From NCBI GenBank assembly GCA_006227085.1, contig SBFY01000021.1, positions 1 to 17,738 of the forward strand: DNA of 17,738 nt. Direction: 5' to 3'. Each line of letters begins with the position of its first letter. Position 1 is the first letter of the stretch. Below are positions 7,061 through 14,485 of this stretch, in pieces. A program made the position numbers and the translations under genes. The DNA is from Gammaproteobacteria bacterium. GTDB lineage: Bacteria; Pseudomonadota; Gammaproteobacteria; Pseudomonadales; M0112. The notes beneath the pieces are model-generated. The model was given only the letters and a program-made list of their open reading frames with translations, searched no databases and was not told the origin of the DNA.

Positions 7061-8725
7061 ATGATCATCAATCGCTTCACCGCCGGCACACCGCATATCC
7101 AACCCCCATGGCGCATGGATGCCGCCCAGCTGGAAACCCACCGCTGGGATCGTGAGGTGGATGTGGTTGTGATCGGCTTTGGCGGCGCGGGCGCCAGTGC
7201 TGCCATTGAAGCCCGCCATCACGGTGCCGATGTGCTGGTCGCCGAACGGTTCATGGGGGGTGGCTCAACCAAAATCAGTGGCGGCATTTTCTATGCCGGT
7301 GGCGGCACGTCCATCCAGCAAGCCGCTGGCGTTGAAGACGATGCTGACAACATGTTCCGCTACCTCCAGCAAGAGGTCAAAGACGCCGTCAGTGAAACCA
7401 CCTTGCGGCGCTTCTGCGATCACAGTGTCGACAATTTCAACTGGTTATGCGAGCACGGCGTTGCCTTTGACGCGAGCTACTGCCCGATCAAGACCTCTTA
7501 CCCCTCCAACCAGTATTACTTTTACTACTCCGGCAACGAATCCTTCCCGCCCTATAGCGACCACGCCAAACCAGTACCACGCGGCCATCGCGCCCATGCA
7601 CCCGGTGTTTCCGGTGCGGCATTATTCAACCCGCTCAAGCAGTCAGCTGAACGCGCCGGCGTGCGCATTGAGACCCAATACCAGGTCAACCAGCTCGTGA
7701 CCGACAACACCGGGCACATCATCGGCGTCAATGGCCGACGGATGAAACCGGGATCGCTGTCGGCCTGGCTGCATCGCCAACTGTTCGCACTGATGGTCTT
7801 GATGCGCTATGCCACCATCTTCACACCGTTTGTGAACCACCTGATCCGCTGGGTGATTGAAGAACTGGAAAAGCGTGCTGAACCCTTTTCAATACGCGCA
7901 CGCAAAGGCGTGGTGCTGGGTTCAGGAGGCTTCTACTACAACCGTGAGATGCTGAAACAATACGCCCCGGCGTACCTCAAAGGCACGCCACTGGGCACCA
8001 TTGCCGATAATGGCAGCGGCATCCAGTTAGGCGAATCGGTGGGTGGCAGTACTGCCCTGATGGACAGCGTTTCAGCCTGGCGATTCATCAACCCCCCCAA
8101 CGCTTTTGCACGCGGTGTCATGCTCGGGCCAGATGGCAAACGCGTCTGCAATGAAATGCTGTATGGCGCACAAATGGGGGAGCGACTGGTGAAGGAACAC
8201 GGTGGCAAAGGTTACCTCATCATCGACCAACGGCTATGGAAGCTCGCCCACAAACAACTGGGGCCCAAACAGGCCATGTGGTTCCAGTCAGTGACCGCAC
8301 TGATGTACTTGTGGCTGGAACGCAAGAAAGCCCCTACCCTGCAAGCGTTGGCAGAAAAACTGGGATTACCCGTGGATGCCGTGCTGCAAAGCGTTGCGGA
8401 ATACAACACCCTGGCCATGGAAAAGCATGACCCGATGGGCAAGACGGCCGAATTCCTGGAACCGATCACAGAAGGGCCGTTCTACGCCTTGAACTGCTCC
8501 TTCGATTCAATGATCGTTCCCTGCCCTTCGCTCACGCTGGGCGGATTACGGGTTGATGAACACACCGGTGAAGTGCTGGATAAGCAAGGAAACGCGATCC
8601 GCGGCCTGTATGCGGCTGGCCGCACAGCCGTCGGCATCGCTTCACGATCATACGTGTCCGGCTTGTCGATTGCGGATTGTGTGTTTTCCGGTCGCCGTGC
8701 CGGCGCGCATGTCGCTAACCGCTGA
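7061..8725 (+). CDS. FAD-binding dehydrogenase, 3-ketosteroid dehydrogenase / fumarate reductase flavoprotein-like
   Basis: A 554-residue flavoprotein of the FAD_binding_2 family. The N-terminal Rossmann fold is DVVVIGFGGAGASAAIEA with glycines G39, G41, G42 and G44, and E62 at the end of the second strand. The C-terminal FAD clasp is GLYAAGRTAVGI (515-526) followed by SRSYVSGLSIADCVFSGRRAG. Relatives include KstD-type Delta1-dehydrogenases, fumarate reductases and 3-oxosteroid dehydrogenases. Y531 and G534 sit roughly where KstD has a catalytic Tyr and a backbone-donating Gly, though the spacing differs. An unusual stretch at 231-275 is rich in hydrophobic and basic residues and could touch membrane or lipid. 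ATG 7061 is preferred to ATG 7040, because AGGA (7050-7053) lies seven bases before it. A steroid substrate is inferred from the steroid-type genes later in the window. Confidence 0.8.
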   Translation: MIINRFTAGTPHIQPPWRMDAAQLETHRWDREVDVVVIGFGGAGASAAIEARHHGADVLVAERFMGGGSTKISGGIFYAGGGTSIQQAAGVEDDADNMFRYLQQEVKDAVSETTLRRFCDHSVDNFNWLCEHGVAFDASYCPIKTSYPSNQYYFYYSGNESFPPYSDHAKPVPRGHRAHAPGVSGAALFNPLKQSAERAGVRIETQYQVNQLVTDNTGHIIGVNGRRMKPGSLSAWLHRQLFALMVLMRYATIFTPFVNHLIRWVIEELEKRAEPFSIRARKGVVLGSGGFYYNREMLKQYAPAYLKGTPLGTIADNGSGIQLGESVGGSTALMDSVSAWRFINPPNAFARGVMLGPDGKRVCNEMLYGAQMGERLVKEHGGKGYLIIDQRLWKLAHKQLGPKQAMWFQSVTALMYLWLERKKAPTLQALAEKLGLPVDAVLQSVAEYNTLAMEKHDPMGKTAEFLEPITEGPFYALNCSFDSMIVPCPSLTLGGLRVDEHTGEVLDKQGNAIRGLYAAGRTAVGIASRSYVSGLSIADCVFSGRRAGAHVANR

Positions 8726-8821
8726 AGCAGCTTGATCGTTGCCGGCACAGGCGCACGCATTGCCTTGCTGCAAGATGCTCACCACAATATGTCGATAACG
8801 GCCTTCCCTGGAGGAATCCTC

Positions 8822-9346
8822 ATGAAGCGATTGACCACCACCGCATGTTTGCTGGCCATGCTGCTGGCTAGCGCCCTCGCCACAGCCGATGGGTTACAGC
8901 CCGGTCTCTGGGAAATCCGGACCACTACCCTGATTGATGGCCAAGCCTTACCCACGTTGGAGGAAATGATGAAAGATGTTCCTCCGCATATGCGTGAGCA
9001 AATGAAAGGCATGATGGCCAATAGTGGCGTGGATATGGGGAGCGGCGCGATACGCATTTGTGTCAGCCCTGAAAAAGCGACACGCCAATCCATGCCTGCC
9101 ATGGATTCCGATCCCAACTGCCAAACGGATATCGAAGAAAAAGACAAGTATCATTGGACCTTCCGCATGGAGTGCCAAAACCCGCAACGCAGCGGCGAAG
9201 GCGAAACCCATTTAGTCAGCGATACGCTCTGGAAGAGCCGGATCAGCATGTCGCAGACGGAAAACCGGAAAACACAGCAAATGGAAACCGAGACAGAAGG
9301 CCGATGGATCGGCAGTGACTGTGGCGGACTCAAGCCACAGCGCTGA
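8822..9346 (+). CDS. DUF3617 periplasmic protein, copy 1
   Basis: A 174-residue exported protein. GGAGGA (8810-8815) lies six bases before the ATG and fixes the start. Residues 1-22 are a signal peptide, with likely cleavage after ALATA. The mature protein begins with the family motif LQPGLWEIRTTTLIDG and has four cysteines (C80 in IRICVSP, C100, C118 in MECQN, C167 in GSDCGG), likely two disulfides. The family has no known biochemical function and is common, often in several copies, in proteobacteria that degrade lipids or steroids. It is the first gene of a tight unit: the next gene begins two bases after its stop. A paralogue lies at 11826. No convincing promoter was seen in the 96 bases upstream. 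Confidence 0.87.
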   Translation: MKRLTTTACLLAMLLASALATADGLQPGLWEIRTTTLIDGQALPTLEEMMKDVPPHMREQMKGMMANSGVDMGSGAIRICVSPEKATRQSMPAMDSDPNCQTDIEEKDKYHWTFRMECQNPQRSGEGETHLVSDTLWKSRISMSQTENRKTQQMETETEGRWIGSDCGGLKPQR

Positions 9347-9348
9347 GC

Positions 9349-9840
9349 ATGGAAGCCATACCTTACACGCTGTCCAATGTGTGGCAGGCCATGACCCCGG
9401 AACTGGGCGAGGAAATCACCCGGTTCTGGTTGCATCATCATGCCCTGCCATCGGAAGACGCGGCCCGCAAACGCCTGCCGCAGGTTTGCCTGATTGCACG
9501 CAATCCCCAAGGCAAGCTGATTGGCATTTCAACCGCTTACAAACAACACAACAAGCAGCTGGATAACTATTTCTATTACATGCGGGCTTTTGTGGAACCC
9601 GATTCCCGCGACCTCGATATTGGAAGGGTATTCACCCGTGGTATCCGGGATTTTTTTGAAGAGCGCTTTATCCGTGGTGAAGACCAGGAAGCCATTGGCA
9701 TTTTCCTGGAAATCGAGAACCCGTTTTTCAAGCGACACCGCCGTGAAGCCATCCTCTCGGATACCGGTTTTATTTTTGTTGGCAAAAATGAACGTGGCGA
9801 CCACCTGCGTGTTTATTACTTCCAGGGTGCACAGATCTGA
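9349..9840 (+). CDS. GNAT-like protein of unknown substrate
   Basis: A 163-residue cytoplasmic protein. The order of elements suggests a GNAT acetyltransferase fold: a strand pair QVCLIARNPQGKLIGISTAY (45-64), a strand and helix YYMRAFVEPDSRDLDIGRVF (76-95) where the cofactor loop would be, a strand AIGIFLEIENP (115-125), and a final strand pair GFIFVGKN/LRVYYF. The classic Q/RxxGxG/A loop is only partly present (RDLDIGR), so acetyl-CoA binding is uncertain. It could be a degenerate or specialised GNAT. The start follows the DUF3617 stop by two bases, and its own stop TGA shares a base with the sulfotransferase ATG. That packing implies one transcript and linked roles. Confidence 0.55.
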   Translation: MEAIPYTLSNVWQAMTPELGEEITRFWLHHHALPSEDAARKRLPQVCLIARNPQGKLIGISTAYKQHNKQLDNYFYYMRAFVEPDSRDLDIGRVFTRGIRDFFEERFIRGEDQEAIGIFLEIENPFFKRHRREAILSDTGFIFVGKNERGDHLRVYYFQGAQI

Positions 9841-10673
9841 TGGGCGGCCTGGTCTGGCTGGCATCCTACCCCAAGTCCGGCAACACATGGACGCGGCATT
9901 TCCTGCACAACCTGCTGGAAGGCGGTGATGCGCCGTACGACATTAACCAACTGCAGGGCAAAACCACCTGGGACAGCTCACTCCACTGGTATGCCTCTTA
10001 CTTGCCAAAACCATTGGCTGCATGCAGTCATGCTGAAGTGGCTGCTGCACGCACACAGGCCAATGCAGCCATGGCCGAGGCAGCCGGCGATAGCCTCTTG
10101 TTCGCCAAAACCCATAACGCCCTGGTCAGTGATGAAGGCGTCCCGATGATTGCACGCGAATGGACAGCCGGAGCCGTATACATCATTCGTAATCCATTGG
10201 ATGTAGCGGTTTCCTATAGTCACCACCTCAATGCATCGATTGATCGCACGATTGAATGGATGGGCACAGCCGGCCAACGCACTAACAACAGCGAGCGCAT
10301 GGCCTATGAATGGTTAGGTAGCTGGTCGGAAAACGTCGCTTCATGGACACGCAAACGCCACCCTGCCCTGCACATCATGCGTTATGAAGACATGCTCGAT
10401 AATCCCGTGGCCACATTTTCTGCACTTGTGGATTTCCTGCAGATAGCAGCCAGCAAGAGGCAAGTAGGACGCGCGATCGAAGCCTCTTCCTTTGACAAGT
10501 TACAAGCCATGGAATCCCGACAGGGATTCCAGGAAAAGCCGGATAATGCCAAGCAGTTTTTCCGTGCCGGGCAAAGCGGCCAATGGCGGGAGAGCCTCTC
10601 GAAGGCTCAAGTCCAGCGCATCCTGGCCGATCACGGCGAACAGATGCAGCGCTTTGGTTACAGTGCAGGCTAG
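9840..10673 (+). CDS. Sulfotransferase family protein (PAPS-dependent)
   Basis: A 277-residue protein of the Sulfotransfer_1 family, which moves a sulfuryl group from PAPS to a hydroxyl or amine. The 5'-phosphosulfate loop is at the N terminus, SYPKSGNTW (9-17). The likely catalytic histidine is H92 in FAKTHNAL. The 3'-phosphate motif is VYIIRNPLDVAVSYSHH, with R117 and S125. The C-terminal RAGQSGQW (242-249) matches the conserved RxGxxGxW. All key elements are present, so it is probably active. The acceptor is unknown; bacterial members modify lipids, polysaccharides, steroids and peptides. It is coupled to the GNAT-like gene by a TGATG junction and ends 19 bases before a strong hairpin terminator. 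A steroid acceptor would suit the neighbourhood but is only a guess. Confidence 0.88.
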   Translation: MGGLVWLASYPKSGNTWTRHFLHNLLEGGDAPYDINQLQGKTTWDSSLHWYASYLPKPLAACSHAEVAAARTQANAAMAEAAGDSLLFAKTHNALVSDEGVPMIAREWTAGAVYIIRNPLDVAVSYSHHLNASIDRTIEWMGTAGQRTNNSERMAYEWLGSWSENVASWTRKRHPALHIMRYEDMLDNPVATFSALVDFLQIAASKRQVGRAIEASSFDKLQAMESRQGFQEKPDNAKQFFRAGQSGQWRESLSKAQVQRILADHGEQMQRFGYSAG

Positions 10674-10692
10674 CTGATCAATTTCACATCAC

Positions 10693-10722
10693 AAAAAAAG
10701 GGAGGCAGTGCCTCCCTTTTTT
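10693..10722. terminator. Bidirectional rho-independent terminator
   Basis: The stem GGGAGGC (10700-10706) and GCCTCCC (10710-10716) closes a three-base loop. It is flanked by seven A on the left and six T on the right, so it works in both directions. It ends the sulfotransferase transcript on the plus strand and the outer-membrane gene on the minus strand. Confidence 0.93.
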
Positions 10723-10740
10723 ATATCGTTAAACACTGGA

Positions 10741-11661
10741 TCAGAACTGCCAACCCAAACGCAGGAATGGGCCTTCCAATGTCAAATCGCTTTCACGATG
10801 CTGGATCACATCATCCGTGCTAAAGCGTGTTTCAAGGATGTTTTCCATACGCGAGAAGCTGTAACCCAGGGATACCGTCGGTGAAGTGGCTGCCTTGGGC
10901 ATCACTTGCCAGTTCAATGCCAGCTCGGCCTCAAGGCCGTACCACCAGCTTTCTTCACTGCGCTCCTCAACCGGCAGGCCCAGGAAGGGATACTGGTTGT
11001 AATAACTGGAATCACGCTCACCATACAGCGCCACACCGGCCAGCAAACCGGACACGGATAAGCCGCAGTCCTCGCTGATCGTGAAATCGCTTTCTGCACC
11101 AAAACGCAGGCCCAAGGCAGACAAATCATGGTCCGCGCGCTTGCGTGCCGTAAACGTATTCGTCGAGGGGATGGCGGTATTTTCATAACGATCGGCATAC
11201 CCGACATCACTGTCCTGATCGATCTCGGCGTAACGCAGGCCACCGAAAACCCGCACGTCCTGGCTGCCCAATTGCATCGTGTGGCCTGCTTCGAAATCCA
11301 GGAAGTCGTAGCCTACCGACATGCGTGAAGCAATGGATGTGGTCTGGTATTTGGCAGGACCAGGATTGTCTTGCTCGGTCAGTTCAGTCTTGTTGGATGC
11401 CTCCAGCTGGGTCACCCCAACCCGCACATCCCAACCGCCAGAGAGCGGCCATTGCAATTCGGCAGAAAACGCCTTGTGGGTGTTTTCAAGGTCCACAGCC
11501 GGGTACTTGGCATTACCGATACCATCGGTCTCGACATCATAATCATAAGCCGTCAGCGACAATGACGGCCCCGCCGATTCTTCTGCCAAGGCGGCAGAAG
11601 CCCCTCCAACCGCCACTGCCGATACCGCTTGGGCAATAGCCAATTTACGAAATACTGCCAT
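10741..11661 (-). CDS. Outer-membrane beta-barrel, Lpg1974 / Legionella-OMP-like
   Basis: A 306-residue protein counted from the ATG at 11661, which has a near-perfect AAGGAGG site six bases upstream; an in-frame TTG at 11700 is less likely. Residues 1-26 are a signal peptide ending AALA. The mature chain is made of alternating-pattern strands rich in aromatic residues (SLSLTAYDYDV, GWDVRVGVTQLEA, DVRVFGGLRYAEID) and ends in LRLGWQF, with a C-terminal phenylalanine typical of proteins inserted by the Bam machinery. The phrase DVRVFGGLRYAEID resembles the Lpg1974 family of pore-forming outer-membrane proteins. It is monocistronic, with its own terminator, and divergent from the second DUF3617 gene. 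It could be a general porin or an entry route for hydrophobic compounds; the sequence does not decide. Confidence 0.7.
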   Translation of the reverse strand: MAVFRKLAIAQAVSAVAVGGASAALAEESAGPSLSLTAYDYDVETDGIGNAKYPAVDLENTHKAFSAELQWPLSGGWDVRVGVTQLEASNKTELTEQDNPGPAKYQTTSIASRMSVGYDFLDFEAGHTMQLGSQDVRVFGGLRYAEIDQDSDVGYADRYENTAIPSTNTFTARKRADHDLSALGLRFGAESDFTISEDCGLSVSGLLAGVALYGERDSSYYNQYPFLGLPVEERSEESWWYGLEAELALNWQVMPKAATSPTVSLGYSFSRMENILETRFSTDDVIQHRESDLTLEGPFLRLGWQF

Positions 11662-11752
11662 GTCAATCCTCCTTGTGATCCCGCCCCCAGTGGCGAGCAA
11701 TCATGATACGGCAAAAGCTGTTTTTCCGCATGCTTTTCACGCACCGGCAAGA

Positions 11753-11780
11753 TTGCCTTGGGACGTAATTTTGGTATCGT
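11753..11780 (+). promoter_or_regulatory. Possible weak promoter of the second DUF3617 gene
   Basis: TTGCCT (11753-11758) and TATCGT (11775-11780) are 16 bases apart, each matching four of six consensus bases. On the other strand of the same 164-base divergent region, TATCAT (plus positions 11702-11707) could be the -10 for the outer-membrane gene, but without a clear -35. Confidence 0.3.
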
Positions 11781-11825
11781 AGCGCTACTGTGCCACACCA
11801 ACCCGGCAGGGTAACGGGAGCCGCC

Positions 11826-12362
11826 ATGTCATCACTGAAACTGAAAAACCTGTTTATGGCTTGCAGCTGCGCCCTGCTTGCCTCCACTGTCGTCGCGGAT
11901 ATCGCCATGGAGCCGGGCCTGTGGGAAATCCGCAACAGGACCACGATTGATGGCGAACAACTGCCGGATATGCGCGGCATCCTCAAGGAAGTCCCACCGG
12001 AAGCCCGTGCGCAAATGCAAGAGGCTCTGGCGATGCAGGGCATCGGCCTGACCGATGCAGGCGTACGCATCTGCATTTCCCCGGCCCAGGCGCAGCAGAA
12101 CGATGTGCCAGTCATGGAAGATGACAAGGACTGCACCGTGACACGCAGCGAACAAGGCAAAGGCCATTGGACCTTCGAGATCCAGTGCCGGAACCCTGCC
12201 GGTACCGGCAGTGGCGAAGTGCAGCTACTGGATAGCAAGCGCTGGAAAAGTCATTACCAGGTGACCCGGGAAGGACAAGGGGATTACAACACCATGGAAA
12301 TCAATGGCGCTGGCCGCTGGGTCAGCAGCGACTGTGGCAATATCCAGCCCCAGCAACGCTGA
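11826..12362 (+). CDS. DUF3617 periplasmic protein, copy 2
   Basis: A 178-residue paralogue of the gene at 8822. The ATG at 11826 is preceded by GGGAG; a GTG 36 bases upstream is less likely because it would precede the signal sequence. The signal peptide (KNLFMACSCALLASTVVA) probably ends after A24. The mature protein keeps PGLWEIRNRTTIDGEQLP and the four cysteines C83, C103, C121 and C170 at matching positions, with the shared endings GRWVSSDCGN here and GRWIGSDCGG in copy 1. The function is unknown. The gene stands alone: divergent from the porin-like gene and closed by a hairpin 22 bases after the stop. Having two diverged copies within 3 kb suggests local duplication or repeated use of the fold. 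Confidence 0.85.
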   Translation: MSSLKLKNLFMACSCALLASTVVADIAMEPGLWEIRNRTTIDGEQLPDMRGILKEVPPEARAQMQEALAMQGIGLTDAGVRICISPAQAQQNDVPVMEDDKDCTVTRSEQGKGHWTFEIQCRNPAGTGSGEVQLLDSKRWKSHYQVTREGQGDYNTMEINGAGRWVSSDCGNIQPQQR

Positions 12363-12383
12363 AGTTCATTGCAAGGATGGATT

Positions 12384-12411
12384 AAAAAAACCGGCTCAGG
12401 CCGGTTTTTTT
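12384..12411. terminator. Bidirectional hairpin terminator overlapping the end of a coding region
   Basis: The stem is CCGGC (12391-12395) and GCCGG (12400-12404) with loop TCAG, flanked by seven A and seven T. It ends the plus-strand DUF3617 transcript. On the minus strand, one arm and the A tract are the last codons of the methyltransferase (LKKPA), and its TGA stop lies in the loop. Confidence 0.88.
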
Positions 12412-13040
12412 AATAGCACCACATCCCTGGACGGAAATTCGCCATGCCAGCGATACCCATCGGCAATACACGCAAACGTTGCTTGCCGGTAAAACACCAC
12501 ATGCGTCGGGTCACGACGATAATGCCACTGCGCAAAATCGATCTCCGCTGACAGCATCCCTGTCATGATGCCCAGCCAGCCGCCGGGTTTGAGCAAGCTG
12601 TCGAACAATGCCAGCACAGCCGCGGGATCATGGCAATGTTCCAGCACCTCGGTGCAGGTAATGAAATCATAGGATCGCTGTAGTGCCTCAGGATGATCGG
12701 CAAACAACGGGTCATACAGCTGCATCCCATACCCGGCTTCCGATATCATGGCGGCCAAAGCAGGCCCTGGCCCGCAACCGAAATCGAGACCTTGCAAACC
12801 ATCGCCCAAACGCTCCAGCAAAGGATTCGCCAAGCGCGACAGGAACTGCCGGTAGGCCGGATCATCCACGCGGTTCTCATGCAAGCGGTAATGCGCAGCC
12901 TCTGCGTCCGCATCCAAACGTTGCGACGGATCCAGCCACACAGCCTGGCAATGACCACACTGCCAATAAAAACGGCCTTCCACTTCCATGAAAGGCCGCG
13001 TTTCACCTGCCCGGCAGACCGGGCACACTGCCATTATCAT
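12396..13040 (-). CDS. Zinc-ribbon class I SAM-dependent methyltransferase
   Basis: A 214-residue protein. The N terminus holds a zinc ribbon with C6-x2-C9 and C28-x2-C31 (CPVC, CGHC). The rest is a Methyltransf_23-type Rossmann domain: motif I GLDFGCGPG (84-92), acidic D110 after the second strand, motif DFITCTEVLEHC (125-136) and LLKPGGWLGIMT (149-160). This arrangement is seen in methyltransferases acting on small molecules, sugars or quinone- and lipid-like substrates; the target cannot be named. Its ATG shares one base with the P450 stop (TGATG on the minus strand), which argues that both proteins are made from one message and may act on the same molecule. A second ATG two codons later (13034) is also possible. 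The stop lies inside the loop of a terminator hairpin. Confidence 0.82.
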   Translation of the reverse strand: MIMAVCPVCRAGETRPFMEVEGRFYWQCGHCQAVWLDPSQRLDADAEAAHYRLHENRVDDPAYRQFLSRLANPLLERLGDGLQGLDFGCGPGPALAAMISEAGYGMQLYDPLFADHPEALQRSYDFITCTEVLEHCHDPAAVLALFDSLLKPGGWLGIMTGMLSAEIDFAQWHYRRDPTHVVFYRQATFACIADGYRWHGEFPSRDVVLLKKPA

Positions 13041-14296
13041 CAGGCCGCTTGCGACGGCTTTTCGGGATCAAAAGTGATGCGCATCGATTTGATGCCATTC
13101 ACGAAATAATCACGAACATACTGCACCGGCTCCGCAAACTTCGGGTTACGCATACGCGGGATCAACTCCTCGAACATTACCCGCAGTTCCAGTCGCGCCA
13201 AATGGGCACCAATGCAATAGTGCTCACCGACACCAAAAGCACGATGCTGGTTATGCAGGTCCGGCATTTTCTCGAAGCGCAGGACATCAAATTTTTCCGG
13301 GTTTTCAAACAACTCCGGATCATGGTTCATGGCATGCCAGTTCAGGATCAGCTTGTCGCCGGCTTTCAGCTGTTCACCTTCCAGCTCGACATCCTGCATG
13401 ACGGTACGGCGCATTTGCACGAATGCCGGATTAAAGCGCAGCATTTCATCCACCGCATGCGGGATCACTTCCGGGCGATCGAGAAGGATCTGCAACTGAT
13501 CCGGGTTTTCAACCAACAATCGCATCCCATGAGCGGTCACCGAGCGGGTACTTTCATTACCGGCTGCAATCAGCATCAGGAAAAACAACTGGAATTCATC
13601 ATCGGTAAGACGATCATCATCGACCGCACCATCCAGCAAGGCGCCAACAATATTACTCATCGGCTTGATGCGATGCTGTTTCGCCAGTTCGGCGGCATAG
13701 GCATAGACATGCATGGAAGCTTCTTTCGCTGCGGCAGAGCCATCAACGCCACTCATGTCCTCATCTTCCGTGAAGAACATGATATTGGTCCACTCGAAAA
13801 ACTGGTCTTTCATGTCACGCGGGATACCACACAACTCGAGGATGGCAATCAACGGCAACTGGGCTGCGACGTCATAGACAAATTCACACTCGCCACGCGG
13901 TGCGACAGCGTCAATGACTTCCTTCGCCACCTGGCGGAAGTTCTCCTCGTACGATTGCACGGCTTTCGGGGTAAAGGCATTGCGGGCGATACGGCGATAC
14001 TTGATGTGCGCGGGCGGATCCATGTTGACCATCATCAAGCGCTGCAGCATCAGGTCTTCTTCCGGCATTTCTTTTGGCAAGGCTGTCTTGGCCTCGCTGG
14101 AAAACGCCAATGGCTCCTTGCAGATGCGGTCACCGAGGTCGCGCTTCATCACCGCCCAATACGGCACGCCACTCAAGGGATCTTCGATATGGGCCAGGGC
14201 ACCCGCTTTCTCGCGCACCTCCGCGAGCACAGCATGGTGATTGCCTTTGGCAAACAGGTCTGGGTCCAGCAAATTGGTATACGGGCAACGGGACAT
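13040..14296 (-). CDS. Cytochrome P450, CYP125/124/142-like
   Basis: A 418-residue soluble bacterial P450. Visible motifs are MMVNMDPPAHIKYRRI (88-103), the I-helix oxygen-activation motif AAGNESTR (244-251), EMLR as the ExxR pair (284-287) and the haem loop FGVGEHYCIG with thiolate C361. The C-terminal phrase DYFVNGIKSMRI and the AGNE(S/T)TR helix are characteristic of the mycobacterial CYP124/125/142 group, which hydroxylates the terminal methyl of cholesterol or branched lipids. A sterol or isoprenoid terminal hydroxylase is therefore the best guess. The ATG has AGGAG at proper spacing. A promoter candidate lies about 75 bases upstream. No ferredoxin or reductase gene is in the window, so electrons must come from elsewhere. 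It is followed directly by a coupled methyltransferase gene. Confidence 0.9.
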   Translation of the reverse strand: MSRCPYTNLLDPDLFAKGNHHAVLAEVREKAGALAHIEDPLSGVPYWAVMKRDLGDRICKEPLAFSSEAKTALPKEMPEEDLMLQRLMMVNMDPPAHIKYRRIARNAFTPKAVQSYEENFRQVAKEVIDAVAPRGECEFVYDVAAQLPLIAILELCGIPRDMKDQFFEWTNIMFFTEDEDMSGVDGSAAAKEASMHVYAYAAELAKQHRIKPMSNIVGALLDGAVDDDRLTDDEFQLFFLMLIAAGNESTRSVTAHGMRLLVENPDQLQILLDRPEVIPHAVDEMLRFNPAFVQMRRTVMQDVELEGEQLKAGDKLILNWHAMNHDPELFENPEKFDVLRFEKMPDLHNQHRAFGVGEHYCIGAHLARLELRVMFEELIPRMRNPKFAEPVQYVRDYFVNGIKSMRITFDPEKPSQAA

Positions 14297-14369
14297 GCCA
14301 TTCTCCTGATCGTTGTTATGGGCAGTGACTGGCAGTCTAAATCAGGCACCCAGTGATGGGAGCCTGCCT

Positions 14370-14397
14370 TTTATACATTTTATTAATATGCCGGCAA
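14370..14397 (-). promoter_or_regulatory. Promoter candidate for the P450-methyltransferase operon
   Basis: Reading the minus strand, TTGCCG (14397-14392, four of six) is followed after 16 bases by TATAAA (14375-14370, five of six). The surrounding stretch is clearly AT-rich. An 11-base palindrome GACTGGCAGTC (14327-14337) in the leader could be a regulator site, but it is short. Confidence 0.5.
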
Positions 14398-14444
14398 TTC
14401 CCCGGCTGGTTTGACTTATATCAGCTTTCCCGGATCGCAGGCAT

Positions 14445-14470
14445 AAAAAACCCGGCCGAAGCCGGGTTTT
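14445..14470 (-). terminator. UUCG-loop rho-independent terminator of the acyl-CoA dehydrogenase operon
   Basis: On the minus strand the RNA would form CCCGGC-UUCG-GCCGGG followed by six U, a very stable tetraloop hairpin 16 bases after the stop of the beta-type dehydrogenase. On the plus strand there is also a short T run (four), but no plus-strand gene lies upstream. Confidence 0.93.
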
Positions 14471-14485
14471 CCATACAGCCGCCCG

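Noticed and set aside
6742..7206. Upstream extension of the uup frame to 7206
   Set aside because: It would run across the entericidin-like gene, its promoter and the start of the flavoprotein. Uup proteins begin at the ATG 6741 sequence and the length then fits the family.
13049..14356. 435-codon open frame antisense to the P450 gene
   Set aside because: It is the mirror of a gene with complete P450 motifs and a good ribosome site. Its translation is rich in His, Gln and Arg with no family pattern.
14381..14406. TATTAATA palindrome and GCCGG/CCGGC repeat upstream of the P450 gene
   Set aside because: Both are short and overlap the promoter candidate; not enough to call an operator.
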